Source: Marsupella aquatica | Lineage: Eukaryota; Marchantiophyta | DNA: 64,000 nt | NCBI GenBank assembly: GCA_973895155.1 | Contig: OZ316893.1 | Span: 28,148,001 to 28,212,000, forward strand | Direction of reading: 5' to 3' | In this document: piece after piece, positions 42,021 to 52,163 of the stretch | How positions within the stretch are numbered: the stretch's first letter is position 1 | How the letters are laid out: each line of letters begins with the position of its first letter | Program-made: the position numbers and the translations under genes | The notes under the pieces: generated by a model | Databases searched by the model: none | What the model saw: the letters and a program-made list of their open reading frames with translations, nothing else | What the model was told of the DNA's origin: nothing

Positions 42021-44846
42021 GGGCAGCCAACCCTTTGTAGTGCACCAGTCCATCAGTCCACGCGCCAACCCCAGCTCTCTCGTTTGCTCTAAGTTGCCAC
42101 TACTATCTCCTCTGAATGTCGCACACGATCCTCTCCAGCTCGGCCATTCGATTCTGGACGCAATTCCTATCTACCGGAAGGCACTTGGCCGACTCATTGA
42201 AACACGCCAACCCGCGCCGATACAAAATCGAACGCAAGTACGAGAGAGCCATCCGCCTAGCAGGACGACACCACTACATCCTTAACTTTGACTACCCGTC
42301 TCAGAGCGAGCTTTACCGACCAGCAGAGGTATCTGGGTACTTCTTCAACGCAGACAAATATATCGGTTTGTGGGAAGCATTGCTTCGGTTTCCGGACGAG
42401 GTCTTCAATATCCCGGGTACGATTGACTTGCAACGACATCACTTTGACCACATCCCTGCTCAGGTTCGGGCTATCATCAACAGCAAGTCTAGCACTACCC
42501 GTTCGACAAGGTCGTCTGCACTTGCTTTGGAGAACTTCTACCAGCATCTACAGAGCTTCATGGGAACTCGGCCATCAACCAACATGACCAACTCAGTCGA
42601 ACCCGTACCTGTACCCATACCCGTACCCATACCCATGCAACCTCAGGCTCAACCTCAGGCTCAGCTTCAGCTTCAGCCTCAGCCGCAGCCTAGCCAAACC
42701 CCACCACCGATCGCCCAGCCAGCACAAGTACACTCCGTCATCAACGCTGTGGATCTTAGCGATGACGACGAGGCTACCCCACCCTTGACCAGGCGGCCCA
42801 GAGGAACAAGCGCTTAGGGGGCCGACACTATATCGTCCCCACCCCCTGCTCTGACCCCAGGAGCGGCCCCGACAGACAACATGGTGACCGTGGCCGACCC
42901 GGGCCCGTTACTAACGGCAGTGGCATTACCCAGGCCCGATCGGGAGGATGGGGAGGTGTCACCTTCCCCGAGCCAGTCACGGGGAAAGAAGAGGAAGGAA
43001 TCCACCACTGCATCCGGGTTACCTTTGGTCATGGTAGCCGTAGCCAAGGTGACGATGCACCACATGGGGGAAAACGTTCACAAAAACATCCTCCATCCCA
43101 AGCATGTGGTGTACCTGAAGACTCAGGGATTCAAGCACCTCGCCTCCCTCCCCTGGAACACTTGCAGGTACTATGGGGAGGACATGACGGAGTTCATCAG
43201 GAATTATGACGACGCGCGTCAACATACTCGGTTGCGGGGAAGGAGTATGTCCCTCATGGAAGAACGGCTCAGGATGATCTTTGGGTTACCCAAAGGTGAC
43301 CATCGAGTCGAATCACGGGCTCCCGGGGGCAAGGGAGCCAAGTACCAATCTTCAAGTTTTCCCTCAGAGGGAGCAGTGGACAACGGGTTCGTGATGAGGA
43401 CCTGTCTCATCCCCGAGATAGCTGAGCGACTGGAGTTCCAGAGGTACGCCCTCCACATGATGGAACCCCGGGGAGAGATCTCCGCCGCCCAGGTTATCCA
43501 GGTCGAGAACTATCGACCTAGGAGGTGGGCGTCGTACTTCGCTAAGAAATTCCATGAAGAGATGGAGCGGCGAAGGAAGACGCTGTACATTGGCGGGAAG
43601 GCGTATTTCGCTAGCCACATCGAGATCATTCTTGAGTGGTACGCTCTTTTTGATCAATGAACCCTTCCCCGTGTCAACGTTACAAAGCTGGTCCCAGCTA
43701 GGTGGGTTTTCCCAGCCTTGGAGAGACGGCCCCAACCCGAGGCCCGAAGTCCAGCAGACACGCCAGCTTCACCCACCCCACCTCCACAAGTAGCTGTAGT
43801 CGTAACCGAGGAGGTACCGGATGGGTCGGTTGTCGCAACCGTTGATGCGACCCAACAAGCTGGGCTAAATACAGAAGTCGGTACGGCGGAGGTCTTACCC
43901 GAGCCCGGTTCTCCCAAAGACCCACTGTGGTGCGTCCCATGGCTCCCTAAATCCAAGAAACCCCCCAGCTCAAGCCGATTCCTGCAGGTTTCGTGCTTGG
44001 CGAGGCCGTTTCCGCGGCTTAGCGGCATGGGACGCTGCTAACTTTCTACTACTACTATTAACATTTTACACACATATACTGGACAGATCCTTCATCGGGT
44101 CATGAGATACGTAGCCGGCCTAATATAGGCCTTCCCCTGTCTTCCCCTGTCTTCCCCTCCGTCTTGTTAGGTATGTTTGGATTCCGCCGCCGGAATGATC
44201 CCCAATAGGCTTGGTTAAGCCGCTAAGACCTCTCTCAGCTCGACACATCCAACTCTCACTCCCCTGCTTACTTTCCTTCCTTCTGTTGATGTGGGCACTC
44301 TTCACACAAGTTAATGCGACACACAAATAGCAAAATGACTCATTCTGACTGAGTCATACCATGCACTTGCCATACAAACAGTACATCTCATACACAAGTT
44401 CTGCGAACTAAGCCGTGAGGCCAACTCTATTCAGCTCTTAGGCATGAGGAAACATGAATATACACAAGGGTCACTGTATGACTAACCGAGAGCTTCTCGT
44501 ACTACTTGATCCCAGCCCGGCTGGTGCAAACTAAAAACTTGCTAAAGAAGAGGCCCTGAGCTCCCCGCTGCCCAGGTACTTATCCTGGTAGTGGATCCGC
44601 CATTCTTTGCATCGTAAGCCTAATCTACTTAACAGTAATCTACTTGCCCGAATCTACCTATGTACAGCAAGGCAGGAGCACAAGTGTTGCTCCTACCAGT
44701 GGGACCGCAATCCCACTAAGCTAAGTGTCAGGGCCGCTCCTGGTTCTGATCCTAATCCTAAACGTGGAGATCCGCGCCCGCCCTGCCCACTCACGCCTCC
44801 TCCCTCCACGTCCGCCCTCCCTAAAAGGAACGGCGCCCTTGCACCG

Positions 44847-47800
44847 TCACGACACCGGTGGTGGATCCTCAATGGACGCCCCCAACACTTCCTCCTCAGC
44901 CACTGCCGTTGGCCCGCCTACTGACAGATTACCTGCCCTTGACCGAGTCAACTCTCCATCGGCCTGACTGGGTCCACCTTCGGCTTCAGCCTCGACACCG
45001 GCCTCGGCAATACCCACGGCTTCGGCCTCAGCCACTCCCACGGCTTCGGCTTCAGCCACTCCCACGGCTTCGGCTTCAGCCACTCCCACGGCTTCGGCTT
45101 CAGCCACCCCCACGGCTTCGGCCTCCCCTTCCCCTAGGGTAGTTGGATCCTTAGCCGTGACCCTGTCTGGGGTCGGTGCTGGGTCTACCTCCTTGATCAC
45201 CACGGCCTGTGAAGTCGTATTACTCCTTGACCCTGGAGGTTTCCGCTTCTTCTTCGTTGGTGGCTCGGCAGCTGGTCCCTTCCCCTTCCCACTTACTTCC
45301 GGCACTGGTGCAGTTGACGCGGCTTGTCCTTCGGCAATTACCACCCCTGGTAACTGGTTTGTCCCAACGGGAGATGGACCTGCTACAGCTAAGCATTTAA
45401 ATACTGCGGCTTGTTTCTTCAGCCGCTCTGTTTGGTTGTCGGCCCGCCGCTGTAGGTTCTCCATCTTCCTCGTGATTTCCTCCAACTCCTCTTGGGTTTC
45501 ATCCAGGTCCTTACGTGCCCCCTCCAGCTCGTTTTTGGCCTCCTCCTGCTCCCTGTGGGCTTCCTCCAATTCCTTCTTCAAGGTAGCCCTCTCCTCCTGG
45601 GTTGCTCTTAGCTCCTTGTCGAGCTCTGCAATGATGACAGACTCCATCTGGTTCATCTTGGCGTAAGTCTGTTCGAGCATTTCGTCCTTCTCCCTTAGGT
45701 CGGCCTTGAAGCTGGCCGTCAGGGACGCAAGCTCCTGCTGCAGCGCCATAATCCCTTGATAGGATTTCCCTAACTCGACCTCCTTCTGCTCAAGGGCTCC
45801 GCGGATTTTCTCGAGCTCCCCTTTCAACGCCCATTCCTTTCTTTGGGTCTCCGCCATGGCCCGGCTGTTGGCTGTTATGTGGGCCTCCTTTGTATTCTTC
45901 AGCTCTTGCTTCCACTTCTCCCTCTCTTTGATCGTGTCGGCCAACTCTTCCTGCGTCTGAGTCAGTTTATCCTTGATATTCTGATTATCAGCCTGCGCGG
46001 CGTCCAACTGCCCCTGCATGATGTTCAGCTCATGTCGTTTAATCCGCAGTTCATCTTGGGCTTTCTTGGCCGCCCTTAGATCTTCAATCTCGGCTCCCAT
46101 CCTCCTAAGCCATCGAATGACCTCGTCCTTCTTGCTTCTCTCTAAAGCCACCGCTTCTTCTAATTGGTGCTTCTCCAACTGCTCCCTATGGAAAAAGGGT
46201 CCTACCTCCAACTCCTCTCCAAAGATGCCGAGCGCAAGTTCCCCACACATCTCACCATACTCCATGGCTCTATTCTTAGCGTAGGTGGAGTAAGTAGAAG
46301 TGATCGGCATCGCCCATCGTGGCCTCTGCTCCCAAGCCGTCCTGCGGATCTCTTCAATCGTGGCTAGAGGTTTGCTTCCTTTTTCGGCTAGCCGCCTGAT
46401 GTCCTCCGGCCAATCTCCTCCTGGTAAATCCTTTTCCTTAGCCAGGGCGGCCTCTTCCTCCTGCTTGATTCGCTCCTGAAATTCCTGCACCGTCTGTTTT
46501 ATGCCGTCGAAGCTCGGGGGAGCAACATCTGGTGGGGGAGACTCAGGGCTACTCTGCTGGTTGGGGTCCCCTCGCACTACCCTTGGAAGTGTGGGGACAA
46601 ACCGGCCACAGGTCCTTACTCCTGGAACGTGATGGTCCGACCCATAGCCGGAATTATCATGGCTGCAGTCCTCCACTGCCTCCTCTACCTCTTGGATGTC
46701 CGGCTTCTCCCTCTCCTCTTCATCGGTAGGAGCTTCAGGCAATTCTGCCTCAGATTCGGAGCTTGAGGTTCCCACGTACATTCGAACACCTGGCTTGGAT
46801 TCCGGCCTGATTCTCTCCTTGTCTCCAGCAAAGGGGTTTTCTCTTGTGAGCCGGTGTAGGCCTACTTCTGTAGTAGTGTCCTGCATTGTTGCCGTTGCCG
46901 TTGTTGTTGTTGTTGCCGATGCCGATTTCTTTTCTTTCTCCAGTAGTTTCAGCAGACTCTGCATGCCTGGTTGCTGCATCGGCAAGTCTTCCTTCTTGGG
47001 CCTAAACACCTGCTCGATCGTAGGACTAACAGGTGGTGGAGGCTTCTCAGCCAACGGCCTCGGTGTTGGAGCTTCCTCGGGTGCCCTTACCTGCAGGGGA
47101 AGTACCGGGGCAAAAGTCTGACCTCTGGCATACCGGCACAACAGCGGCATGTGATAGCCAAGCCGCGACATGCTCCCCATGCCGATTACCTGCTGCTCCT
47201 CCTTTAAGATCTTCTTCAATTGGTTGAGGAGGTACCCGTTGTAGTCCCGGCTTGGGTCTGGCCTTTCTGCCAGATAGACATGTGCCTTGCCGATCTCTGC
47301 CCTCGGCAAGTTACAATGCATGGTCACCCGCAAGAAGTCGATCATCTCTCCTATGTGCGGGTTGGTGCAGGTGTTCCGGAAGAAGCCATTCTTCGTTGAT
47401 GGCCCGGGGAACGACCGGAACTCCTTGTCAGGCAAGGTCTTCCTGGTATCAACTTTGGTCTTATTGCCCATCAGCAAGCCAAACACTTCGGCAATTACCT
47501 TGGGAGTAAGATAGAAATCCTTCCCATATATCCTCGTGCAATTGGTCTCGGGTTCCCATGACCCCACGAATTCTAATAGGTCTGACTCCGGTACCTCCGG
47601 CTTCAGCCATGGTAATCTTACAAAGGCCTCCAAGCCGGATCCGGCCATGAAGCCTTGGTACTTCTTGGTCTGCATGGCCGTAAAGCATGCATCCTCCTCC
47701 CGTGCAAAATGTAGTTGCACCTCCACCGGTAGGGTTGCCGCCCAGCCCTTCCAGGTGTCATCCCTGGTTGGAATGGCCTTGATGGGATCGACCTCCTCCT

Positions 47801-48563
47801 CTTCGGCTTCTCCCTGCCTCCTGCTCTGCTGCTCGGCTGGCTTCTTTGGTGCCGCCGACCTCGTTCTTTTTGCCGGGGTGGCTTCATCGTTGACGGCTCC
47901 CTTCCTCTTCATCTCTGCTGTCGTGGAGGTTTCTCCTAGCACCGTTGCCTGGGTCCACCTTTCCGTGCTACCCTTTAATTCCCAGTGTATGTCGTTGCAG
48001 TTCTTGATGGCCTCTCGGATGCCGACGACGCTGTCTTTGCAAAACAGAAGATCGTCGAGTTGATTGGAAGTAGGCGTCCACAGGAACTCGTCCTTGATGA
48101 GTTCGCCTCCTAAGAAAGCCGTCTTGTGCAGCTCCCACAATCGAGCGAGCTCCTGCCGTTCTCGAGCTGCCCTTTCTGACTCCTCGTCCTCGTAAGTCTT
48201 GATGTACTCAGTTGCCCGTTCGAACAGGCATCCCCAGAAATGTGCCGCTTGATTGACGTTGCTCATACCCTCCTTAGGTCGATCGTCGGTATCTACTCTC
48301 TCCCCGAGTGCTTGCCTAAGCAGCTGACAGTAGTTGGCCTCCCGTAGTCGTCTGCCTAGTTCGTGCTTGCAAATGAGCCACCATCTCCTGCAAGCGCTCC
48401 TTACCCCTCTCCTCTGTCGGTCCTTCTTCCCGTTGATCCTTCCTAGCCGCCGACGCTTAACGCGCCCTAACCCTAATCGGGTTTTCACCCTTAGCCTTAC
48501 CTCCGGCCTCTGCCCGGGTTCCATGGTTGCCCCTAATTGTTTATATTTTCCTTGTTTTGTCAC
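44847..48563 (-). CDS. 1238-residue coiled-coil protein encoded by L2 LTR
   Basis: Intact; the first codon is GTG, the first ATG is at about 48524, and the stop is TGA. N-terminus basic; residues 280-460 a conserved block with TRIYGKDFYLTPKVIAEVFG, then NGFFRNTC and EMIDFLRVTMHCNLPRAEIG, aligning in order with the IFGL / NGFVMRTC / RGEIS blocks of the G1 LTR ORF; a Pro- and acid-rich middle; a coiled coil of about 250 residues (roughly 820-1070); a basic PTKKKRKPPG patch, a probable nuclear signal; and five octapeptide repeats EAEAVGVA. The plan matches the G1 LTR protein, so both are one family. A role in the element's life cycle is unknown. It resembles plant gypsy-type Transposase_28-like proteins. 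Confidence 0.8.
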   Translation of the reverse strand: MTKQGKYKQLGATMEPGQRPEVRLRVKTRLGLGRVKRRRLGRINGKKDRQRRGVRSACRRWWLICKHELGRRLREANYCQLLRQALGERVDTDDRPKEGMSNVNQAAHFWGCLFERATEYIKTYEDEESERAARERQELARLWELHKTAFLGGELIKDEFLWTPTSNQLDDLLFCKDSVVGIREAIKNCNDIHWELKGSTERWTQATVLGETSTTAEMKRKGAVNDEATPAKRTRSAAPKKPAEQQSRRQGEAEEEEVDPIKAIPTRDDTWKGWAATLPVEVQLHFAREEDACFTAMQTKKYQGFMAGSGLEAFVRLPWLKPEVPESDLLEFVGSWEPETNCTRIYGKDFYLTPKVIAEVFGLLMGNKTKVDTRKTLPDKEFRSFPGPSTKNGFFRNTCTNPHIGEMIDFLRVTMHCNLPRAEIGKAHVYLAERPDPSRDYNGYLLNQLKKILKEEQQVIGMGSMSRLGYHMPLLCRYARGQTFAPVLPLQVRAPEEAPTPRPLAEKPPPPVSPTIEQVFRPKKEDLPMQQPGMQSLLKLLEKEKKSASATTTTTATATMQDTTTEVGLHRLTRENPFAGDKERIRPESKPGVRMYVGTSSSESEAELPEAPTDEEEREKPDIQEVEEAVEDCSHDNSGYGSDHHVPGVRTCGRFVPTLPRVVRGDPNQQSSPESPPPDVAPPSFDGIKQTVQEFQERIKQEEEAALAKEKDLPGGDWPEDIRRLAEKGSKPLATIEEIRRTAWEQRPRWAMPITSTYSTYAKNRAMEYGEMCGELALGIFGEELEVGPFFHREQLEKHQLEEAVALERSKKDEVIRWLRRMGAEIEDLRAAKKAQDELRIKRHELNIMQGQLDAAQADNQNIKDKLTQTQEELADTIKEREKWKQELKNTKEAHITANSRAMAETQRKEWALKGELEKIRGALEQKEVELGKSYQGIMALQQELASLTASFKADLREKDEMLEQTYAKMNQMESVIIAELDKELRATQEERATLKKELEEAHREQEEAKNELEGARKDLDETQEELEEITRKMENLQRRADNQTERLKKQAAVFKCLAVAGPSPVGTNQLPGVVIAEGQAASTAPVPEVSGKGKGPAAEPPTKKKRKPPGSRSNTTSQAVVIKEVDPAPTPDRVTAKDPTTLGEGEAEAVGVAEAEAVGVAEAEAVGVAEAEAVGVAEAEAVGIAEAGVEAEAEGGPSQADGELTRSRAGNLSVGGPTAVAEEEVLGASIEDPPPVS
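45001..45125. repeat. 24-bp tandem repeat coding EAEAVGVA
   Basis: Five near-identical 24-bp units (ACGGCTTCGGCTTCAGCC plus six bases) near the 3' end of the L2 ORF. They encode the octapeptide EAEAVGVA. Units stay in frame and differ by few bases. Confidence 0.9.
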
Positions 48564-50393
48564 TATACTAAGGTGTTCCTAGGGTGCCTTCCTGCTTTAC
48601 CCACTTAACCGGCCGAGTGATTCCTGTCTAGGCATCACACCCACCGGTGGCTATCCCGGAGAACCGGACATTGCTGCAGGAGGACACTCCAGCCCCTTCC
48701 AACGTTACGTCCCCAGGGCTGGATGTCACTGCCCCGGCCCCCGCGCGTGTTGACGTCTGCCCGTGCCGAACTCCGGACAGGCACAACCTGGACCACCCGG
48801 AACTCTTCGTACCGGGTACATTTCTGAACGGGCTTCTGGGAGATTTCTCTCATCAAATTTCCCGGGATACCGGGGAGTTCATGGCCCGGAAGGTAGCCTG
48901 TTTCTTCAATCAGGAGTTGGTTGCTGTAGTAAAGGCAGGTCGGGCCCAGTCAGAGGCCCTTTAGAGGATAGAGCGGTACCGGGTGGAGTCCGTGTACCTA
49001 AAGAACGAAGTTGCGGCTCAAGAGGCTGAGCTTCGGCAACTACGACCCAAGGTTGCAGCCGCCGATGAGTTGTTAGCAAAGGCGCACGCTCTTACCGCCC
49101 TAGCCGAACAGGCCAAAGCTGGGAACGAGGCTGAGATTACACGACTCCGGAACCAGATTGACAGTTTGAAGAATCAAACTGTCACCTAGCAGAAAGACCT
49201 GGAGGAGGCCGAGGAACGGGCCCAGCGGGACACGACGGAGATAGCCACGCTGCAGGCCGAGGTGGCGCGGCTCCAAACCGAGGCCGAGAAGCAGGACCAG
49301 CTGGCGGGTAAACTGACGAGCGATGCCCAGCAGCTGGAGGAGGCATGTCAGGAGGCAGCCGAGGAGACGGACGCGGCGAGGCGAGAGAACAAATCTCTGC
49401 TGGACCAGGTCCAGCTCCTCAAGGCGGACAATGACAGGCTTCGAAGGCAGCGGGATGGCCGCTCCCATTCAGGCGGCTCTGGCAAGCGTACCAGGCATTA
49501 GCAGCGGAGTAGGAATAGATTAGGATTAGGACTAGCTTAGTCAGGCTCTTGGGACAGGCACCTGCCTTAGGTACAGCAGCGCTGCCATGCTGTCCAGCCT
49601 GCGTAGATTAGGATCTTCTAATAAGACACAACCGTTTCCGGCCTGACTGTCAGCTCAGTTAGGACCTTAGTCAACGAATCTTCAGCGAGAGGACACCCCG
49701 TCCCTTGGCCCTTAGTATTTAGTGCACCCCTCGGTAGAGGCAGGGGGTTTTAGTTTCAGAGTTGGACGTCCGCGGTATGTGCGGGGAGTCCCGACCTCTG
49801 GGAATGAAAGAGTACCAAGGGGGGGGTAGGACTAAGCTCGTCGGGCGAGTGCGGAGCCGGGCTCCATTGTAGTGTGCACCCTCGGCCTTGAACCTGTTCA
49901 TTCCGGGGCTGTCGGGTCAACTAAGTGTACGCATATGTTCCCTTTGTAGTAAAATCCTTTCCCATCATTTTCCTTCGTGTAAATCGAGATTGTATGCATG
50001 TGCACGTGTATGTGTGTGGGTTTCTCGTATATGGGTGGCAGCGCCAGGCCGAACGCACTACCCGAGACGTGCACAGGGTGCAGCTTGTGGGTAAGTGGTT
50101 GCAAGCACGGGTTGAGGACCTGTATCATCGAATCCGGATCGAAGGCGGACAGCATGAAGGCTCAGAAGCCCTTAAGCCGGGGTCGATCCTGCTATCGACT
50201 AAGGTACGTTCCGGCGGCGGAACACAAACCATACCTAGGAGGTGTTCGTATTTAGCAGTATGCGCACTTAGCGCTAGTTTACGAGAATAAGGTGCATTAC
50301 GTGCTTCCCTTCCTACCCGAACCCTCAGATTTACGATGGATGTGCCCGTCTAAGCTGAAGTCTGAGTTAAGGCCGAAGCTGACGACGTGACAA

Positions 50394-50723
50394 AGATCAT
50401 TTGGTGTCAATGCAGGATTCATCTATCTTCCTACTGGACTTAAACCTATGCTCATGGACCGTCGGGTTCCAAAGTGGAATGTACCAGACCACACAGTTCC
50501 CAATTCTTTCTTCAAAGTGATGGACCCTTTCCTTTCTGATGATGGCATGCTTGCGATCTTGTATTCAGATGACCATGACCAGGTCTTGCAGGTCATTTCA
50601 GCATGCCAGCAGTCAAAAAAGTTCCATTGTGTCAATTCTCACAATGTCGTCATGTCTATGCCCATGTACAGAGCAAAGACCGATATTCAGGTACAGATCA
50701 TTGCATCTCTTGTTTATTGTTAG
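50394..50723 (+). pseudogene. Methyltransferase-like final exon of the ParB-like gene
   Basis: After the solo LTR the frame reads FGVNAGFIYLPTGLKP, then VPNSFFKVMDPFLSDDGMLA, ILYSDDHDQVLQVISAC, and ends in an HNVVMSMPMY strand before a TAG next to a palindrome (50721). A helix followed by a D/G-rich turn and a hydrophobic strand (FLSDDGMLAILYS) is like the post-motif segment of Rossmann-fold methyltransferases, and ParB-methyltransferase pairs are known in phages. No SAM-binding GXG or DPPY/NPPY motif is visible in what remains, so this is tentative. A further block at 50838-51000 (PLSISEDPSISNLIGLPTLK) may be another exon. Confidence 0.3.
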
Positions 50724-51419
50724 CGCCCGACACTAATTTAGTCTTTGCTGTAGTTCTCGAAACATTACCCGTCGGTTGATAATTTGAGCCAAACGTGTGC
50801 GATGCGTGTAGGTATTTACCCTTAGGCTAGACATATTTTGTCGGACTTCTTCAAAAGGAAGGTACCAAAGGATCCAAGGTTTAAGCCTCTATCAATAAGT
50901 GAAGATCCTTCAATCTCTAACTTGATTGGGCTCCCAACCTTGAAGACAGATCATTGCCTGGAGTTGGATTTTGCAAGGAACGCCTGTCTTTTGGTTGGTT
51001 TTATGGGGGTATTTACAAAAGACAGGAACCAAGAAACAATAACAAGAAACGGTTACTGTTACCAGGAGAATTGGAGGTAAAAACCAAAAACATTGGACCA
51101 AAAAAAGGATTCCAAACAATCAAAACTAAAGCCCATTTGAGTCATTTTCATTAAAACCATCTAATTTCGAAGGAAATATCCCGTCGGGTAGTCCGACCCA
51201 AATTTGCGATGATTACCAGCGCCCAGCGCTGGTATCAATGAAGCGAATAGAAAGCTGGTAGGGTTTCATAGAAGAAGGAAAAATCAAACAAAAATCTACG
51301 TAACCTCAATCGAGAAGACAATGAGCGGCTGAAAATGAGGCAATTCAAATCAACAGAGGTAGGGTCATACAACAACAAAATCCGGATCTCATTGCTAGTT
51401 TAAACCTCAAAATCCCAAA

Positions 51420-51700
51420 ATCCATGTTTAACGCCATCGAGAGGAAAACTAGACATTGGAGATTGAGCCGATCACAAATTCATTTACTTCAAAAATGGGC
51501 AAAAACATATCACCGAGATTACATGGGCGACGGAAAGCAATGAGTATAAGTAGCGCCCGACGCTAGCTTAAAACTACAAATCCCGCCCTTCCATGTGTAA
51601 CGCCATGGAGAGGAAAATGGGTCGATCCAAACAACATTTCCTATCAAAATGGGCGAAAACATATTACCCAAATTACCAAATCCTAACAAAACATTAAGTA
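51420..51700. repeat. Imperfect tandem duplication at the right end of element A
   Basis: A unit containing AACGCCATSGAGAGGAAAA, later AAAATGGGCRAAAACATAT and AYCAAATTACA-type sequence occurs at about 51428 and again at about 51599. Each unit is preceded or followed by an element-A palindrome (51551 and 51734). Together these suggest the subterminal region of element A. Confidence 0.6.
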
Positions 51701-51759
51701 CTGAAAAACGGATATGGAAAGCATCCAACTTTAGCAACGCTTGGCGCTAGCTTAAATAT

Positions 51760-52163
51760 AGCTGCCTAGGAACCTAATCGTCGTAGGGTTGCACTCCAAA
51801 ATAACCTAAGCGACTGTGATTGGAACACCTTTAGCTCTGTGATTGACAGTCATCATCGACTCCCGCCCTCGCCCGCTTGTAGTTTCTCTTGAATCCTAAA
51901 CCCCGGAGCCAAATATAATTGGAAGAGGGAACTCGATGCTCAGCATGAGCTTGGCCAGGGCCCGCAAAATTTGCATCAAGGATGTCGACGCGCCCCAATC
52001 GCTCATGCACACGATGTTCAATGGGCTGCTGACCATCAGCAGGAACGACTTGATGAAATGAGAACCGATAGTATAGATTAATTATGAGGGAGCTGAGCTT
52101 ACTGTTGTGTCCATGTTGTAGGTTCTCACCAGTGAATGTTGGAGGTGAAACACTACACTCGGT
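51760..52163. other. Junction region, no clear gene
   Basis: Between the last element-A palindrome and the F-box/tnp2 frame. I see no firm transposon end and no convincing coding frame. Confidence 0.4.

Larger units (their letters stand above)
43926..48639 (-). mobile_element. Solo LTR L2, coding, 4.7 kb
   Basis: Flanked by a perfect CCCAC duplication (43921-43925 and 48640-48644). On the minus strand it begins TGTGATGCC and ends GACGCACCACA, related to the G1 and L1 ends. Most of its length is one 1238-codon ORF on that strand. The TTCCGCCGCCGGAA palindrome lies about 256 bp from its 3' end (44182), as in the other families. Its last 1 kb recurs at 53964-54900. I see no second copy within the element, so it is a solo LTR like its host. 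Confidence 0.85.
42116..49501 (+). pseudogene. LTR-internal ORF of G1, copy 2 (split by L2)
   Basis: ATG 42116 begins MSHTILSSSAIRFWTQ, the intact version of the start lost in copy 1. The frame runs through the Pro/Gln region to a TAG at about 42815, then reopens through the conserved IFGLPKGDH block to TGA near 43658 (CGA in copy 1), then a proline-rich part absent from copy 1, where L2 inserted at 43926. It resumes at 48640, contains TAG near 48961 (CAA in copy 1) and 49187 (TGG in copy 1), and ends with the coiled coil and a Gly/Ser/Arg-rich tail. Comparing the two copies reconstructs the damage: nearly every difference that stops the frame is private to one copy. Confidence 0.7.
41655..50392 (+). 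mobile_element. Giant solo LTR of the G1 family
   Basis: Begins TGTGACGCC and ends GACGTGACA with a perfect AAGAT duplication (41650-41654 and 50393-50397) inside element A. Without its own nested insert it is about 4.0 kb and aligns along its length with the G1 3' LTR at 4795-10975, including the hairpin, TATA box, ORF and the TTCCGGCGGCGGAA palindrome near the 3' end. It has no pol and no second LTR, so it is a solo LTR. Confidence 0.92.
23511..51752. mobile_element. Element A, MULE-like transposon (interrupted)
   Basis: Defined by about 17 copies of the palindrome TAGCGCCAGGCGCTA from 23511 to 51752, none elsewhere in the window. It is interrupted by element B (27717-38240, TTA duplication) and by a giant solo LTR (41655-50392, AAGAT duplication); both breaks heal exactly when these are removed. 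Transposase pieces are on the minus strand at the left and a ParB-like multi-exon gene is on the plus strand at the right, diverging from the centre. About 9 kb remains without the insertions. Terminal repeats and target duplication were not found, so the ends are only the outermost palindromes. Confidence 0.7.

Noticed and set aside
45157-46367. Plus-strand ORFs over the L2 gene
   Set aside because: Antisense to the long coiled-coil ORF; Ser/Leu-rich as expected from reverse-complemented Glu/Gln codons.
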